A stretch of 43,194 nt of DNA from Flavobacteriaceae bacterium (GTDB lineage Bacteria; Bacteroidota; Bacteroidia; Flavobacteriales; Flavobacteriaceae), in the NCBI GenBank assembly GCA_024743095.1, contig JANSXF010000036.1:1-43194 (forward strand). The letters are read 5' to 3'. Below are positions 1 through 8,504 of this stretch, one piece after another. The notes beneath the pieces were generated by a model, which was given only the letters and a program-made list of their open reading frames with translations, did no database searches and had not been told where the DNA came from. The first letter of the stretch is position 1. Every line of letters starts with the position of its first letter. The position numbers and the translations under genes are program-made.

Positions 1-721
1 AACCAAAGAACAAAATACCCAACTGAAAAAGTACCGCGGTTCCCCTACCAATATTTGTGGCTACCGCCGCTCCTTTTACGCCCATTTCTGGAATGGGGCC
101 AAACCCAAATATGAACATAGGGTCCAAAATAATGTTGAGTCCGTTGGAGAGTACCAAAGCCCACATGGCTATAGAAGCATTGCCCGCACCGCGGAAAATG
201 GCATTGATCAAAAACAATAGCACCACGGTTATGTTACCTCCTATCAAAAATTGGGTATAGCCATAGCCTTCGGCAATCAAATCGGGTTCTGCCCCCATCA
301 GAGCCAGAATGTCCTTGGCATATACCATTCCAACGATTCCGATAACAATGGAAATGGCAATTCCTAAACTGATGGCCTGTACTGCTGCCGTCCGTGCTCC
401 CTCTACATCCTTTTCGCCGATTCTACGGGCAACAACGGCGGTTGCGGCCATACTAAGACCAATGGCAAGTGCATAGACCAGTGTAATTACAGATTCCGTC
501 AAACCTATGGTCGCAACGGCATTAACGCTTACTTTGGAGACATAGGCAATATCTACCAATGCAAAAATCGATTCCATGAGCATTTCCAAGATCATGGGAA
601 TGGAAAGCATAAAAATGGCCTTTCGGATGCTTCCAGTGGTAAACTCTGTTTCTTTGCCAGAAATAGCTATCCAGAAATACTTAATAAATTTTTTAAACGA
701 ATTTGTATGTTGATGTGTCAT
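1..721 (-). CDS. MATE family multidrug/Na+ efflux transporter (C-terminus outside window)
   Basis: Inner-membrane cation-coupled exporter of the MATE family. Reading the minus strand from ATG 719-721 gives about 240 residues without a stop before the window edge. A short hydrophilic N-terminus is followed by hydrophobic helices beginning around residue 33 (KAIFMLSIPMILEML), then typical MATE segments such as VARRIGEKD after helix 3 and the helix pair around FLINAIFRGAGNAS and ILDPMFIFGFGP. A full MATE protein is about 440-470 aa, so roughly half is present. It is preceded by a long structured leader (722-842), which suggests post-transcriptional control. The substrate cannot be told from sequence. 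Family call is firm. Confidence 0.93.
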   Translation of the reverse strand, partial: MTHQHTNSFKKFIKYFWIAISGKETEFTTGSIRKAIFMLSIPMILEMLMESIFALVDIAYVSKVSVNAVATIGLTESVITLVYALAIGLSMAATAVVARRIGEKDVEGARTAAVQAISLGIAISIVIGIVGMVYAKDILALMGAEPDLIAEGYGYTQFLIGGNITVVLLFLINAIFRGAGNASIAMWALVLSNGLNIILDPMFIFGFGPIPEMGVKGAAVATNIGRGTAVLFQLGILFFG

Positions 722-842
722 TATCTAAGAATTATGTGTAGAAAAGAAGTAAAATGTCAGGTAACCGAACACTTTTCGGTTACAGAAATCGGGTTTCCCC
801 AACGGTGACATCTATTGCGTACATAATTCTTATAGCTTCATG
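722..842 (-). promoter_or_regulatory. Structured 5' leader of the MATE gene (candidate riboswitch, unidentified class)
   Basis: On the minus strand the leader folds into nested elements. P1 is a perfect 12-bp stem (821-832 with 726-737), P2 a 6-bp stem (806-811 with 754-759). Inside P2 lie P3, a 5-bp hairpin with a GAAA tetraloop (789-802), and P4, a perfect 9-bp hairpin (761-769 with 775-783, 5-nt loop). P2-P3-P4 form a compact three-way junction. The 3' strand of P1 ends four bases before the ATG, so P1 formation would hide the translation start. A near-consensus -7 box (CATATTTG, complement of 849-856) places the transcript start at about 842, just before P1. The GNRA loop exists only in the minus-strand orientation. 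Ligand unknown. Confidence 0.55.
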
Positions 843-951
843 ATGGTGCAAATATGCAAAAAAAACCGATATATTATTATAGTTTTTTTACTTAGCACTC
901 CGGTCATAGTGGTTACCTTCGTAAACAAACCAACACAAACAATTCAGAACC

Positions 952-2247
952 ATGCGTATTAAAAGTTTTATTGCCATTGGAATAGTATCTTCCCTGATAC
1001 TCACAACATCTTGTAAAAAGAATCCGGAAACTGCCGAAACCGAAGAAAAAACAGGTTATCAAGGACAAGGAAAAAGTCCTGTCGTGCCTACTGTGGATAA
1101 ACCCATCCAAAAGCAATGGAGAGGGGTTTGGGCCTTTAACGACAGCACCACTTTCTTTTCCAATAAGTTTGAGGGTGCCCGCTTAAATGGTGTGGCCTAT
1201 GATGGCAACGACCATTACACCATTTGGGTAACGGCCGAAAATACCCCGATCAACGTGAGTCCATGGTACGCCTTTCAAGTATGGTCCACCGATGCCAGGG
1301 ATATTAAAGTACAGTTGAATTATCAAGATTCGAGAAGCCGGTATTACCCGAAAATCAGTACGGATGGAAGAAGCTTTACCCCGCTCGACAGCACAAAGTT
1401 TAAGGCCATCGACCTTGGTGAGGGGGAATTTGGACTAAAGGCCGCTCCAGAATCGGCAGAATTGACCCTAAGCGTAACCGAAGAACCCACATGGATCACC
1501 GCACAAGAACTTTATACATCGACCATAGTTAAGGAGTGGGTTGATTCTTTGAGTCAAAAACCATTTATTGAGAATTATCCCATTGGGCTTTCCAAGGAGA
1601 AAAGGACCATGCACTTGATGGAAATCAATGAAAACAAGGATGCAAAAAAGGGAATGATGATCATTTCCAGACAACACCCGCCGGAGGTTACAGGGTTTTT
1701 AGCTATGAAATCCTTTATCGAAACCATTTCCGGCGATTCTCAACTTGCCAAAGAATTTAGACAAGAACATACGGTTTTTGTAGTACCATTGATGAATCCC
1801 GATGGAGCCGACAACGGACATTGGAGACACAATATGGGGGGAATTGACCTAAATCGCGACTGGCAGAACTTCAATCAACCTGAAACCAGAAATGTGCGGG
1901 ATTTTCTTGTAGAAAAGGATAAAGTGTACGATTTTGTTTTCGGGGCAGACTTCCACTCCACTTGGGACGACATCTACTACCCCATAGACACTACTGTGAC
2001 CGGTGAAAAAGGAAAAATAGTGTTTGATTGGATCGAGAACATCAGCCAAAGACTGCCCCAAAAGAAAACAAACATCAGTGCTTCCGACGAAATTGACCCT
2101 ACGATGGTTTCCAGCAAGTACTTCTACGTACACCACGGAATGCCGGCCATTGTGTTTGAGCTGGGCGACAATACCTCAAGACCTTTCCTAAAGGAAAAAG
2201 GCAAAGTGGCCGCAGAGGAAATCATGAAACTTTTAATGGAACAATAG
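952..2247 (+). CDS. M14 family zinc carboxypeptidase-like lipoprotein
   Basis: 431-aa predicted lipoprotein; signal peptide ends in the lipobox TTSC with Cys21. An N-terminal beta-rich domain (about 50-180) precedes a metallocarboxypeptidase domain (about 195-430). The M14 signature is visible: zinc ligands H242 and E245 (RQHPPE), substrate-binding N301-R302 (GIDLNRDW), third zinc ligand H335 (GADFHST), and catalytic Glu E403 (VFELGD). All key residues are present, so an active peptidase or amidase cleaving C-terminal residues or peptidoglycan-type peptides in the periplasm or at the cell surface is expected. The end lies one base from the stop of the convergent ccsBA gene. Exact substrate unknown. 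Confidence 0.9.
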   Translation: MRIKSFIAIGIVSSLILTTSCKKNPETAETEEKTGYQGQGKSPVVPTVDKPIQKQWRGVWAFNDSTTFFSNKFEGARLNGVAYDGNDHYTIWVTAENTPINVSPWYAFQVWSTDARDIKVQLNYQDSRSRYYPKISTDGRSFTPLDSTKFKAIDLGEGEFGLKAAPESAELTLSVTEEPTWITAQELYTSTIVKEWVDSLSQKPFIENYPIGLSKEKRTMHLMEINENKDAKKGMMIISRQHPPEVTGFLAMKSFIETISGDSQLAKEFRQEHTVFVVPLMNPDGADNGHWRHNMGGIDLNRDWQNFNQPETRNVRDFLVEKDKVYDFVFGADFHSTWDDIYYPIDTTVTGEKGKIVFDWIENISQRLPQKKTNISASDEIDPTMVSSKYFYVHHGMPAIVFELGDNTSRPFLKEKGKVAAEEIMKLLMEQ

Positions 2248-2248
2248 C

Positions 2249-5200
2249 CTATTTTTTGGCGTAATGTACCTTGTAACGCCAAAAACTGATTCCTCCCAAA
2301 ATAAAGACCCCGAGTACCGTGTACCACACAAAGCTTGGGGTTATTACTTGGTCCCCACTGGCATAACTGTGCAGCCCTACCAAATAGAAGTTTACCCCAA
2401 AGTAGGTCATCATAATACTGGCATAGGCCACAATACTGGCAAAATTATAAATCCATTTTCCGCGTAGTCCCGGAACAAGGCGCATATGCAGAACAAAGGC
2501 GTAGATCATGATAGATACCAAAGCCCAAGTTTCCTTGGGGTCCCAGCCCCAATAACGGCCCCAACTTTCATTGGCCCATTGGCCGCCCAAAAAGTTACCT
2601 ATGGTAAGCATCACCAAACCTGCGGTAAGCGCCAGTTCGTTGATCACGGTAAGCTCTTTGATGTTGATGTCCATTCGTTTTTTATTCTTTTTGGTGGTAA
2701 GCACCATCAGCAACAAGGCTACCACGCCCAATATCATCCCGACCGTTAAAGGACCGTAACTGCCCACAATTACGGCTACGTGGATCATCAACCAATAACT
2801 ATCCAATACCGGAACCAAATTGGCAATAGCTGGATCCACCCAACTCTGGTGGGCAACCCACAACAACATACAGGTTACAAAAGCGCTGGAGGCTATGGTC
2901 AATTCACTCTTTCTACCTAGTGCCAATCCAATGCCCATGGTTGCCCAAGCCACGTAAAGAATACTTTCATAAGCATCACTCCAAGGTGCGTGCCCGGATA
3001 TGTACCAGCGCAATATCAAACCTATGGTATGCCATATAAAAAATATGATAATGGTCCCCTTCAACCCATACGCAATGGCATCAAGAATTTTGCGCTCCTT
3101 AAAAATCTTCGCTATCAGAACAAAGAACAATAGCAAACCGACCATTGCATAGTACTTGTACAAACGGTTGAAAAGATCCAACTTGTTGTAAACAATCTCA
3201 ATCTTCACCTTGTTATCGGATGGCAATATCTCCTCCCCGTGATTTTTCTGGTTCTGCTTGAAGGCTTCCAGCAATCTATCTGGTTGGGAATAATCTCCCG
3301 TTACGATGGATTGTTGCAAGCTGTTCAAATAATAGGGCATTGCATTCTTTACAAAATTGGCATAAAGCGAATCCTGGACCTGATACTCCCCACCACGATA
3401 CTCCACTGCCGATATCCACTTGTTGTTCTCATCGTTCAGCAAGGGAAATATTTTCACAATGCTTCCACTTAGGGCTATATCGAGCAAACTCAATCGCTCC
3501 CCTACTTTTTTAAAGTCCTTTTCAAATTTATTTGGGTTGGCCTTAGAGGTTGCCTTCTCCAAAAAAGGTCTGAGCTTATAATTTCCCTTGGCATCAAAGA
3601 AATCGGTCGCCTTAACAAACTTCTTACCTTGGGAAACACCAACAACCTTACGAATACTATCATTTCCCTTATCGCCCAAAGCAATAATGTCCATAGTGTA
3701 CCAAACTCCGGGATTCAACATCATGGAGAGGAAGACCTGATTGGCGGAAAGGTCTTTGTATTTGTCATCCCCACTTAATCTTCTCAATAATTCGGAAGCA
3801 AAGGTATTCACGGGTTTCATTCGACCGTTCTCATCCTGTATTACCAAAGCACCAAACTTTTCCGCGTGTTCCTTGGCCACCGTGGTAGCCTGAATCACGG
3901 AGTCTATCTGTGCCTGAGTAGGTACAGAGGAATGTCCATGACCATCTTCTTCTGCTTGCTGCGCACTGGCGGCTGACACAAAAGCAAAGAAAAGTACAAC
4001 AGTGGTCATTGCAGCTTTCTTGGCCTTTATTTTTTCGAGCATGGTCTGTAGGTCCCTAAAACGTGTTTTTCCAAAGAACATAATGCCCATTAAACCAATA
4101 TAGAGCAGGAAATAACCGATGTAGGTAATCCAGGTCCCCCACCAATCGTGGTTTACGGAAAGAACGGTACCTTTCTCATCTGGGTCAAAACTGGATTGAA
4201 AGAACCTATATCCTCGATGATCAAGAATATGGTTCATGTAGATATCATAATCAAAAGGGCGATCATCGTGAACCGTGACCTTGCTCATAAAAGAAGCATA
4301 GCCCGCTTCTGTTCCGGGATATTTTTCAGCAATAAAATCGTTCAACTCAATGGAGAAAGGAAGTTCGTACACTTTTGATCCATAGCTCAATGTAAAATCC
4401 AAGCCGCCAACGTTCATCTTATCGGAGAAGTTGGCAGTCCCCTTGCTTCCCAATAGTTTCACCTCTTTGCTTTCTCCGTTCGCGGAGATCGAAACGATCA
4501 ATGCATCCTGTGTAACTTTGGTAATTTCTTCATCAGGTACTTTTACAATGCCGTAGCTACCCTTGACCAAAGGTTCTGGGACCACGAACTGCATACCACC
4601 CATCGTATATAGTGACCTTAATTGCAATTGCTGGATGCTATCATTGGTCACCTCCCCTTGAAACTGATCGGCCATACGCATAAAATTCCCTTCAAAGGGG
4701 GATTTGATGCGATATCCGTTCTCTTGATCATAAAAAATGTTGATCGCTCCGTCGGTTTCATTATTGAGGGCAAAAAGAATATTATGGACACTGGCTATTT
4801 TACCATTTTCCAGATAATGTTCATGGCGTTGTCCATTGCCAGCTTCAACAATTTGAAGGTATTCTGTCCCATTTTCGTCTGGAATCAACCCCTTTTCCGC
4901 TCCCCTGATAAAATCAACATAACTGATGGAAAACGCTTGCCCGTTAAAATCGGATTTCCATGGCAAACTGGAACGTTTCCCTTCAGGAGTGACCAGAATA
5001 TCATCTTCAAGGACCCTTCGTTTGGTTTCCCCGTTGATATCTCCATCCACATAAGCGGTCAAATAGGTTTTATCCGAATAAAATACTTTTTCCGTTGCAC
5101 CTTCCCTGATCGGCATCATTCCCTCATAACTGATGTAACGTGTTACAAAGGCACCTATAATGATCAAAATCCAAGATAGGTGAAGAATGAGCACGGGCCA

Positions 5201-5428
5201 CTTTTTCCATGTCAATAGACGATATCTGTAAATATTTCCAAAGAAATTGATCACAAAAAAGACCATTATGGCCTCGAACCATGTGGCGTTATAGATATAA
5301 ATTCTTGCGGTTTCGGTACTGTACCAGGTTTCCACAAAAGTTCCCATGGCCAATGCCGTAGCAAAGACCAAAAAAAGAACAGCCATAAGTCTTGTGGAAA
5401 AAAGCGTTTTCTTTAAAATATCGATCAT
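2249..5428 (-). CDS. ccsBA: CcsBA: fused cytochrome c synthetase/heme exporter (System II, ResB-CcsA fusion)
   Basis: Membrane enzyme that exports heme and attaches it to CxxCH motifs of c-type cytochromes. The N-terminal part (about 1-470) is ResB/CcsB-like with helices near 10-30, 45-60 and 75-95, a large periplasmic region, and another helix around 440. A soluble linker containing a second signal-like hydrophobic stretch (…FFAFVSAASAQQ) follows. The C-terminal CcsA part has many helices and the heme-handling tryptophan-rich motif WGWDPKETW at about residues 960-968. I chose ATG 5426-5428 (MIDILKKTLFSTR, 1059 aa) over an upstream in-frame ATG at 5506, because the extra 26 residues are polar and unlike family N-termini. 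Single fused chains are typical of Bacteroidota. Confidence 0.93.
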   Translation of the reverse strand: MIDILKKTLFSTRLMAVLFLVFATALAMGTFVETWYSTETARIYIYNATWFEAIMVFFVINFFGNIYRYRLLTWKKWPVLILHLSWILIIIGAFVTRYISYEGMMPIREGATEKVFYSDKTYLTAYVDGDINGETKRRVLEDDILVTPEGKRSSLPWKSDFNGQAFSISYVDFIRGAEKGLIPDENGTEYLQIVEAGNGQRHEHYLENGKIASVHNILFALNNETDGAINIFYDQENGYRIKSPFEGNFMRMADQFQGEVTNDSIQQLQLRSLYTMGGMQFVVPEPLVKGSYGIVKVPDEEITKVTQDALIVSISANGESKEVKLLGSKGTANFSDKMNVGGLDFTLSYGSKVYELPFSIELNDFIAEKYPGTEAGYASFMSKVTVHDDRPFDYDIYMNHILDHRGYRFFQSSFDPDEKGTVLSVNHDWWGTWITYIGYFLLYIGLMGIMFFGKTRFRDLQTMLEKIKAKKAAMTTVVLFFAFVSAASAQQAEEDGHGHSSVPTQAQIDSVIQATTVAKEHAEKFGALVIQDENGRMKPVNTFASELLRRLSGDDKYKDLSANQVFLSMMLNPGVWYTMDIIALGDKGNDSIRKVVGVSQGKKFVKATDFFDAKGNYKLRPFLEKATSKANPNKFEKDFKKVGERLSLLDIALSGSIVKIFPLLNDENNKWISAVEYRGGEYQVQDSLYANFVKNAMPYYLNSLQQSIVTGDYSQPDRLLEAFKQNQKNHGEEILPSDNKVKIEIVYNKLDLFNRLYKYYAMVGLLLFFVLIAKIFKERKILDAIAYGLKGTIIIFFIWHTIGLILRWYISGHAPWSDAYESILYVAWATMGIGLALGRKSELTIASSAFVTCMLLWVAHQSWVDPAIANLVPVLDSYWLMIHVAVIVGSYGPLTVGMILGVVALLLMVLTTKKNKKRMDINIKELTVINELALTAGLVMLTIGNFLGGQWANESWGRYWGWDPKETWALVSIMIYAFVLHMRLVPGLRGKWIYNFASIVAYASIMMTYFGVNFYLVGLHSYASGDQVITPSFVWYTVLGVFILGGISFWRYKVHYAKK

Positions 5429-5542
5429 GGAAATTCGGTCTACTTTCGGCTTGCAAAAATACGGCCTTTTTGGAACTTCCTTATTGCCAAAAAGGATAAA
5501 TATCATACAGATTTGTTAATTCTTACTATGATCTATCTACCC

Positions 5543-5550
5543 TAAATTTG
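5543..5550 (+). promoter_or_regulatory. -7 promoter element TAAATTTG upstream of the DUF2520 gene
   Basis: Perfect match to the Bacteroidota -7 consensus TAnnTTTG. A TTG at 5513-5515 is 27 bases upstream, longer than the usual 17-23, so the -33 box is uncertain. A start about 7 bases downstream would leave a leader of only about 5 nt before ATG 5562. Confidence 0.5.
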
Positions 5551-5561
5551 TAGTTTTGGGC

Positions 5562-6323
5562 ATGCTCAAGATCGTGATTTTTGGGACCGGAAACCTCGCC
5601 AAACACCTGTACACCGCTTTTTTAAAAGCTGATGGTGTGGATGTGGCTCAAGTTGTGGGTCGCAATAGGGAAGAATTGCAGCAGTTTGCCGAACATACCA
5701 AGATCTCTGCCGATTTTGATGCCATTGCAGATGCCGATGTTTATGTGATAGCGGTAAAGGATGGTGCCATTGCAGAGGTATCCAAATACCTATCCAATAA
5801 ACAAGGAATTGTGGCCCATACTTCGGGAGCCATCGCTTTGAATGTGATCCAACCAAAAAAGAGAGGTGTTTTTTATCCGCTCCAGACATTTACCAAAGGT
5901 AAGGAAGTGGATTTCTCAACTATCCCCATCTGTATTGAGGCCCATGATAAGAGCTCTTTGGAAACCTTGGGGAATTTGGCGGCATCCATTTCGCAATACG
6001 TGCACCAAATCGATTCTAAAGAGCGAAAAAAATTGCATCTTGCAGCTGTTTTTGTGAACAACTTCACCAATTATCTGTACGGTATCGGCGAAGAACTTTG
6101 TTTGGATGAAGGACTCTCTTTTAATTTATTGAAACCATTGATCTTGGAGACGGCCAATAAAATCCAGACCCTCTCGCCCCATGAGGCACAGACGGGCCCA
6201 GCACGCCGAAATGATATTAAAAGCATGGAAGGTCACCTAGGGCTTCTAAAGAAAAAGGAACATATTACACTCTATAAATTATTGAGCCAAGCCATAAAAC
6301 AAGCGCATGAAAAAGAATTATAA
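5562..6323 (+). CDS. Rossmann-fold DUF2520 domain protein (F420/NADP oxidoreductase-like)
   Basis: 253-aa cytosolic protein. The N-terminus is a classic dinucleotide-binding fold: a beta strand followed by GTGNLA (residues 8-13), then an acidic/Arg strand end (VVGRN). The C-terminal helical half contains the DUF2520 region (around AAVFVNNFTNYLY, and TGPARRND near 215). The family resembles ketopantoate and pyrroline-5-carboxylate reductases, but its reaction is not established. ATG 5562 is preferred over an in-frame TTG two codons earlier, as the start fits the fold and the promoter. The 3' end overlaps the KdsC-like gene by 17 bases, so the DUF2520, KdsC-like and Maf genes probably form one operon. 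Confidence 0.87.
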   Translation: MLKIVIFGTGNLAKHLYTAFLKADGVDVAQVVGRNREELQQFAEHTKISADFDAIADADVYVIAVKDGAIAEVSKYLSNKQGIVAHTSGAIALNVIQPKKRGVFYPLQTFTKGKEVDFSTIPICIEAHDKSSLETLGNLAASISQYVHQIDSKERKKLHLAAVFVNNFTNYLYGIGEELCLDEGLSFNLLKPLILETANKIQTLSPHEAQTGPARRNDIKSMEGHLGLLKKKEHITLYKLLSQAIKQAHEKEL

Positions 6324-6834
6324 AGAGCTATTGGGCAACATTACCACCTTTGTCTTTGATGTTGATGGTGTTTTTACCGACGGGACGGTCTTGATTACCA
6401 CCGATGGAGAATTGCTGCGTAAAATGAGCGTCAAAGATGGTTATGCCCTTAAAACTGCCATAAAAAAAGGATACAACGTCTGCATTATTACAGGGGGTAC
6501 CAACCCAGGGGTCAAAGAGCGCTTAAAAGGATTGGGGGTGACCGATTTTTATATGGGCGCCCACCACAAGCAAGAGCCCTTGGAAGAATATTTGGAGATT
6601 CATGGTATAGACCCACAATCCGTGATGTACATGGGAGATGATGTCCCGGATATCCCTCCTATGAAAATGGTTGCCCTGGCCACTTCCCCGCAAAATGCCG
6701 TACCGGAAGTAAAGGCGATTTCCGACTATGTGTCCCATAAAAATGGGGGCGATGGCTGTGTTCGAGATATTATTGAACAAGTTTTAAAGGTTCGCGGGGA
6801 CTGGAACGATAATTTTAGTGCCAAGAATGACTGA
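6307..6834 (+). CDS. kdsC: KdsC-family HAD phosphatase (3-deoxy-D-manno-octulosonate-8-phosphate phosphatase-like)
   Basis: 175-aa HAD-superfamily phosphatase of the small C0 (capless, tetrameric) type. The nucleophile motif I DVDGVFTDG is at 18-26 (D18, D20), motif II around IITGG, Lys in motif III, and motif IV MGDDVPDIPPM near 115. Length and motifs fit KdsC, which removes phosphate from Kdo-8-P in lipopolysaccharide Kdo synthesis in the cytosol. Related HADs act on other sugar phosphates (CMP-NeuNAc synthetase-type), so the substrate is inferred. It overlaps the preceding gene by 17 bases and the following maf by 8, implying translational coupling. Confidence 0.85.
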   Translation: MKKNYKELLGNITTFVFDVDGVFTDGTVLITTDGELLRKMSVKDGYALKTAIKKGYNVCIITGGTNPGVKERLKGLGVTDFYMGAHHKQEPLEEYLEIHGIDPQSVMYMGDDVPDIPPMKMVALATSPQNAVPEVKAISDYVSHKNGGDGCVRDIIEQVLKVRGDWNDNFSAKND

Positions 6835-7426
6835 AAATCCGCTCAAAGAAAAGCTCAAGGACAAAAAAATTATTCTGGGCTCCGGTTCTCCAAGGCGTAA
6901 AATATTTTTGGAAGAACTGGGCCTTGACTTTGAGGTGCGCCCCAAATCCATCGAAGAAACCTATCCCGAAGAATTGCAGGGACAGGAAATATCGGAATAT
7001 CTGGCAAAGTTAAAGTCTATGCCTTTTCTGGACGGTTTGGAAGATAATCAAATTGTGATCACTTCCGATACCGTGGTCTGGCACAACCGTGTCTCTTTGG
7101 CCAAAGCGGCCGACCATGGCGAAGCATTCAAAATGCTGCGTACCCTGTCCGGTGATTGGCACGAAGTGATCACCTCTGTCTGTTTTACCACAAAAAAGGT
7201 CCAAAAGATCGTTAGTGGGATTACCAAGGTCAAGCTGAAAGATCTATCCGATGAGGAGATCAACCACTACATTGAAACGTGCCGACCGTTTGATAAAGCA
7301 GGGGCCTACGGCATTCAAGAATGGATCGGGATGATAGGTATCTCTGAAATTCAAGGTTCGTACAACAATGTGGTGGGACTTCCAACCGATTTGGTCTATC
7401 AAACATTAATACATCTGGTTTCTTGA
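6827..7426 (+). CDS. maf: Maf-like nucleotide pyrophosphatase
   Basis: 199-aa Maf/HAM1-fold protein. Maf proteins hydrolyse non-canonical or modified nucleoside triphosphates (dTTP/UTP or m7GTP type) to monophosphates in the cytosol. Signature LGSGSPRRK is near residues 17-25, the Glu-rich EETYPEE loop follows, SDTVV contains the catalytic-base Asp near 80, and YGIQEWIG is near 160. ATG 6827 overlaps the kdsC stop (ATGACTGA). An in-frame GTG at 6818 is possible, but the ATG gives the usual N-terminus. Last gene of the presumed DUF2520-kdsC-maf operon. Confidence 0.92.
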   Translation: MTENPLKEKLKDKKIILGSGSPRRKIFLEELGLDFEVRPKSIEETYPEELQGQEISEYLAKLKSMPFLDGLEDNQIVITSDTVVWHNRVSLAKAADHGEAFKMLRTLSGDWHEVITSVCFTTKKVQKIVSGITKVKLKDLSDEEINHYIETCRPFDKAGAYGIQEWIGMIGISEIQGSYNNVVGLPTDLVYQTLIHLVS

Positions 7427-7459
7427 ATTTGATGCGTAACTTTACGTAAATCCTATTCT

Positions 7460-8404
7460 ATGAAACCTTTAGATTTAGCTAGGACCATAATCGGTATATT
7501 GATTTTGTCCGTATCGGCATCATGCATTGACAACGATCAAACAACCGATCATTCCAACACTGTAACCGCCCGGAAACAAGAGACACCAACGCCAAATCAG
7601 CCACTTTCGGATGAATTCAAGGAATATTGGTATGCTGGTGATGCCGAAATCACATCCTATAAACTTCAACAGGCCAGATATGGTGAACTCAGGGATGGAA
7701 ATGCTGTTTTAATCTATGTTAGCGAACCCTTTTTACCCAAGGAACAGGTGAAGGCCAACAACAGCGGTCCCGACAATGTTTCGGTCCTAAAGCTTAATGC
7801 GACAAAAAAGTTTCTAACGGGCATCTATCCTTACTCCATCATGGCAAGTACCTTTTATCCCGTCCAGGATAATCAGCATGCGCTCAAGACCAGCTTGTCC
7901 GTTCAAGAATGGTGCGGTCACGTATATTCCCAGTTGAACAACCGTGAAAAATTTGAGTTCACCTCACATTCTTATTTTGAAGGGGAAGCTGATCAAAACT
8001 TTTTTATGGAAAAATCCATACTTGAAAATGAGATTTGGACCAAAATCAGAATAAATCCAGAAAATCTTCCGCAGGGCGAGGTTTCCCTGGTGCCGTCATT
8101 GGAGTTTCTTCGCCTGAAGCATCAGGAAATAAAACCTTATAAGGCAAATGCACAGCTTGAATCCAAAGATGGAATTACCACTTACACCATTTCCTATACA
8201 GAATTGGAACGAAATTTGATGATAAATTTCACGGCCGACTTCCCCCATTCCATCGAAAGTTGGACGGAGGAGTTTAGAAGCGGGTTTGGAACCAGCTCAA
8301 AAATATTGACAACATCGGCCACTAAAATCAAATCATTAAAAACTGCCTATTGGAGAGAAAATGAAAACAAAAATCTAATTTTGAGAGATAGTTTGGGCCT
8401 ATAA
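7460..8404 (+). CDS. Conserved flavobacterial lipoprotein of unknown function
   Basis: 314-aa predicted lipoprotein: N-terminal hydrophobic segment ending VSASC, lipid Cys22, then a polar linker. I do not recognise a characterised domain. The mature part begins with a region around YWYAGDAEITSYKLQQARYG and looks beta-rich throughout, with no membrane segments. From memory, homologues in related genomes sit next to maf and have sometimes been labelled Maf by position; nothing in this sequence supports nucleotide pyrophosphatase activity. It starts 33 bases after maf and may be co-transcribed with it. Confidence 0.78.
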   Translation: MKPLDLARTIIGILILSVSASCIDNDQTTDHSNTVTARKQETPTPNQPLSDEFKEYWYAGDAEITSYKLQQARYGELRDGNAVLIYVSEPFLPKEQVKANNSGPDNVSVLKLNATKKFLTGIYPYSIMASTFYPVQDNQHALKTSLSVQEWCGHVYSQLNNREKFEFTSHSYFEGEADQNFFMEKSILENEIWTKIRINPENLPQGEVSLVPSLEFLRLKHQEIKPYKANAQLESKDGITTYTISYTELERNLMINFTADFPHSIESWTEEFRSGFGTSSKILTTSATKIKSLKTAYWRENENKNLILRDSLGL

Positions 8405-8473
8405 ACCCTGGCAATACCTCATAAGGGGAGTTAAAACTCTTCTAAAGAATCCTATAACTGAACACAAACTGCC

Positions 8474-8481
8474 TATATTTG
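8474..8481 (+). promoter_or_regulatory. -7 promoter element TATATTTG upstream of the PIG-L gene
   Basis: Perfect TAnnTTTG match 23 bases before ATG 8505. No TTG at the right -33 distance. The position fits a start near 8488 and a short leader. Confidence 0.5.
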
Positions 8482-8504
8482 AATTAACCACTAAACGACC
8501 AACT

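Noticed and set aside
722..842. Known guanidine-IV riboswitch
   Set aside because: MATE context fits, but the two-hairpin arrangement I recall for that class is not seen; the fold is a three-way junction.
4622..5179. 185-codon plus-strand frame within ccsBA
   Set aside because: Antisense shadow of a strongly supported gene; no recognisable domain.
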